A stretch of 33,884 nt of DNA from an uncultured Lachnospiraceae bacterium (GTDB lineage Bacteria > Bacillota > Clostridia > Lachnospirales > Lachnospiraceae), in contig CAKRHP010000024.1 in NCBI GenBank assembly GCA_934339135.1, positions 1-33,884 on the forward strand, read 5' to 3'. The position numbers were made by a program, and so were the translations under genes. This document shows positions 31,998-33,884 of this stretch, in pieces (position 1 is the stretch's first letter; each line of letters opens with the position of its first letter). A model generated the notes under the pieces. The model made no database searches, had not been told where the DNA came from, and saw only the letters and a list, made by a program, of their open reading frames with translations.

Positions 31998-32423
31998 TTA
32001 TTTGACGGCTGCTTTGATCTGAGCTGCAAGCTCGGCGGCATTTTCCTCCGGAGTACCGGGCTTCCAGGAGATATTTACTGTATCGCCCTTGTAACGTGGG
32101 ATCAGATGCACATGGAGATGAAAGACCGTCTGACCGGCTGCTTCTCCATTATTTTGAAGAACATTGATGCCGTCACAGTGGAGAACCTCCATCATCGCTT
32201 TGGCACATTTACGGGCAACCTTGAAAAGCTTCTCTGCATCTTCATCCTCCAGTTCAAGGAGATTTGCAGCGTGGTTTTTCGGAAGGATCACAGCGTGACC
32301 TTTGGAAGCAGGATTGATATCAAGCATTACCTTAAAATCATCATCTTCATAAATCGTGGTGGAAGGAATCTCTCCCTTGTTGATCTTACAGAAAATACAA
32401 TCGTCTATCATTTTTTTGCTCAT
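31998..32423 (-). CDS. HIT family (histidine triad) protein, HINT-type
   Basis: HINT proteins hydrolyse purine nucleoside phosphoramidates and related adducts. The 141-aa protein has CIFCKINKGEIPS at the start (C9, C12) and the histidine triad HLHVH (102-106) in QTVFHLHVHLIPR. The Cys pair with H51 is a probable zinc site as in bacterial HINTs. AGAGGT lies nine bases before the ATG. It is 26 bp after the reductase gene on the minus strand, probably co-transcribed. Confidence 0.94.
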   Translation of the reverse strand: MSKKMIDDCIFCKINKGEIPSTTIYEDDDFKVMLDINPASKGHAVILPKNHAANLLELEDEDAEKLFKVARKCAKAMMEVLHCDGINVLQNNGEAAGQTVFHLHVHLIPRYKGDTVNISWKPGTPEENAAELAAQIKAAVK

Positions 32424-32449
32424 AATTTTATTACCTCTTTTCTTGTTGT

Positions 32450-33472
32450 TTAAGCTTTTTGAAAGGGAAAGACTGTGTCAAACGTACGGATCTGTTTGAA
32501 ATCTCCCTTTGCGGAGACGGCTCCGGAGAGAAATGCATTATGCATGGTAATCTCCCCATTCATAAGCTGTTTTACTGTTTTGTGGTTTATCTTGATCTGG
32601 ACATTGGCAGAAGGGTTTTCTTTATTGCGGCATTCCAGATGTTCGTTATCAATATCAAGGGAAAGAACTCTTCCGTCCTCAAACTGGAGATTGTAACATA
32701 CCTGTAATGGTGTTACAGGTTGAAAATGCTCCTTTAAAAATGAAGCGAAGGGATCCTCTGAAATATTTGACGAAGTCATCACCTCTTCTTCAATATCGTC
32801 GCCGAGAAGTCCCTTAAACATACTGGTGAGTTCTTCAATGTCCTCTTTTTGTTTCTGAACATAGTTAGTGTCGGAAACATACATGGATAACTGTTCACTT
32901 TCCTGTGGCGTCAGATGCATGGTTTTGGGTTGGAGTGCATTTTCGCAGATGGAATTGGTACTGGATGGGAATACCTTTATCTTTTTGGAAAAGGAACGGT
33001 AAAAGCTCTCTGCTTTTTTCTCGATCAGAAGAGCATAGTCCGGGTTGGTTTCAAATTCGGTATAATCTTCCACATAGGCACAGATTCCTTCACAGGGAAT
33101 GCCTCCCAGTATTTCCCACGCCTGGATCAGCGTCTGGTATGCCGTTTTCTCTCCGGCAGCCGTAGCCGTGACCAGTGGGAACATATAAAGATTTTTGATA
33201 CGGTCCCGATCCCCGTACAGCCAGCAGGCATCCAAAAACTGCTGGAGCAGACCGCCAATGCCGAGCCATTCTACTGAAGCGGCAAGAATGACACCGTCCG
33301 CTTCCTTTAATGTTTTGGGAAGTACGGAAATACCACGTTTATCTTCATATAAATTATATTTTTTTACATCAATGTTCAACTCGTTAAGAACTTCTGTGAG
33401 CTTATTCATTACATAGATGGTGGGGTCTTCGATGAGTCCGCGGCCACCATAATAAATATTGATTCGCTGCAT
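32450..33472 (-). CDS. Flavodoxin-fold NAD(P)H-dependent oxidoreductase fused to an SCP2-like lipid-binding domain
   Basis: The 340-aa protein has an N-terminal flavodoxin-like domain (about 1-165: INIYYGGRG, the FMN-reductase pattern DGVILAASVEWLGIGGLLQQFLDACW, FPLVTATAAGE). A charged linker (200-235, QKEDIEELTSMFKG) follows, and the C-terminal domain (253-338: VCYNLQFEDGR, VQIKINHKTVKQLMNGEIT, FLSGAVSAKGD) is an SCP2-sterol-transfer-like fold. The ATG at 33472 has GAGG six bases upstream; the ATG at 33484 overlaps the preceding stop and is less likely. The substrate and electron acceptor are unknown. It lies just after the rhomboid gene and before the HIT gene. Confidence 0.75.
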   Translation of the reverse strand: MQRINIYYGGRGLIEDPTIYVMNKLTEVLNELNIDVKKYNLYEDKRGISVLPKTLKEADGVILAASVEWLGIGGLLQQFLDACWLYGDRDRIKNLYMFPLVTATAAGEKTAYQTLIQAWEILGGIPCEGICAYVEDYTEFETNPDYALLIEKKAESFYRSFSKKIKVFPSSTNSICENALQPKTMHLTPQESEQLSMYVSDTNYVQKQKEDIEELTSMFKGLLGDDIEEEVMTSSNISEDPFASFLKEHFQPVTPLQVCYNLQFEDGRVLSLDIDNEHLECRNKENPSANVQIKINHKTVKQLMNGEITMHNAFLSGAVSAKGDFKQIRTFDTVFPFQKA

Positions 33473-33480
33473 ATATTTCC

Positions 33481-33861
33481 TCATTTCATAATTCTATCAT
33501 CCTTTGATGCCTGTCGCTGTCTGCGGATACCCACCAGAAGTCCCAAAAGGAGACCTCCTAAGAAACCTCCGAGATGCGCTGCATTATCCACGCCCTGATC
33601 TGTCAGGCCGCTGTATAAACTTAAGAATGCAGCAAATATCATCTGGCGGTAATCGATTTCGATATCCTTCCGGTGAAACAGTACCAATGCAAGAAGCCCT
33701 CCGGTGATACCAAAAATCGCACCAGATGCACCAATAGATAAGGTATTTATTCCTAATAACATATTATAAACCATCGACGCAAAGCCTGCAATAATTCCTG
33801 AAGAAAAGATAGTGTAAACTGTTCTTCGGAAAAATATGAGCAGACCAGCTCCTAGATAGTT
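33481..33861 (-). CDS. Rhomboid-family intramembrane serine protease, 5'-incomplete
   Basis: Two catalytic-site regions of rhomboid proteases are present: Ser in GASGAIFG and His in VDNAAHLGGFLGG. Hydrophobic segments flank them, and the C-terminus is basic (RRQRQASKDDRIMK). An ATG at 33774 would leave out the segments before GASGA, which every rhomboid needs, and has no ribosome site; the same frame is open upstream to a TAA at 33862-33864 and reads NYLGAGLLIFFRR and IFSSGIIAGFASMVYN, like the membrane segment before GASGA. A one-base insertion in the A-run (T-run 33860-33863 on the plus strand) would join a frame starting MQVVEVLK at the very edge. So the gene is cut by the window, with a possible frameshift. 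Confidence 0.75.
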   Translation of the reverse strand, partial: NYLGAGLLIFFRRTVYTIFSSGIIAGFASMVYNMLLGINTLSIGASGAIFGITGGLLALVLFHRKDIEIDYRQMIFAAFLSLYSGLTDQGVDNAAHLGGFLGGLLLGLLVGIRRQRQASKDDRIMK

Positions 33862-33884
33862 TTAAGAACTTCAACTACCTGCAT

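Noticed and set aside
1..33884. CRISPR array, prophage or insertion sequence
   Set aside because: No regularly spaced direct repeats, transposase, integrase or phage structural gene was found. The palindromes seen are at gene ends or in leaders.

Overview
The window looks like chromosomal DNA of a motile Gram-positive Clostridia member, most likely a Lachnospiraceae gut anaerobe near Roseburia/Eubacterium. This rests on the gdpP-rplI-dnaB order, a Thr T-box before thrS, strong AGGAGG-type ribosome sites, BspA-type leucine-rich surface proteins, and a flagellin with an intact TLR5-type motif. The genus is inference. I see no prophage, insertion sequence or CRISPR array.

Layout. 1-230: two tRNA genes (Val-TAC, Met-CAT) and a terminator. 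240-1841: ispF with an unusual cysteine-rich tail, then a class I SAM-dependent (rRNA) methyltransferase. 1849-5813: gdpP (c-di-AMP phosphodiesterase), rplI and dnaB from one clear sigma-A promoter. 5859-7360: pgi with its own promoter and terminator. 7567-14236: an envelope and signalling block with a secreted CotH-kinase/LRR protein, a sigma-70 family factor, a tiny tail-anchored protein that may be its anti-sigma, a cytosolic LacI-type-sensor diguanylate cyclase, and a second secreted LRR protein. 14482-18515: a compact three-gene MacB-like ABC system whose middle gene is a membrane-anchored, S-layer-like multidomain protein instead of a MacA adaptor.

18517-21222: an elaborate bidirectional hairpin, a minus-strand AraC-type regulator, and divergent pyk. 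21283-22357 (minus): a TSCPD-domain protein and a sirtuin deacylase. 22414-24911: T-box leader and thrS, with an extra GC-rich hairpin near the thrS ribosome site. 25005-30315: a sigma-28-type promoter followed by a 1106-residue helical, repeat-containing protein with a FliK-like C-terminus, a flagellin three bases downstream, and a FliS-like chaperone. 30370-31946: malQ and a 22-bp perfect hairpin shared with the convergent minus-strand genes. 31998-33861 (minus): HIT protein, a flavodoxin-fold reductase fused to an SCP2-like domain, and a rhomboid protease whose 5' part is broken or cut near the window edge.

The best candidates for undescribed biology are: (a) the sigma factor plus 101-aa tail-anchored protein next to a LacI-GGDEF enzyme and two LRR surface proteins; (b) the ABC system with the S-layer-like partner; (c) the sigma-28-controlled giant repeat protein coupled to flagellin. 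All functional statements are from reading the sequence without database searches.
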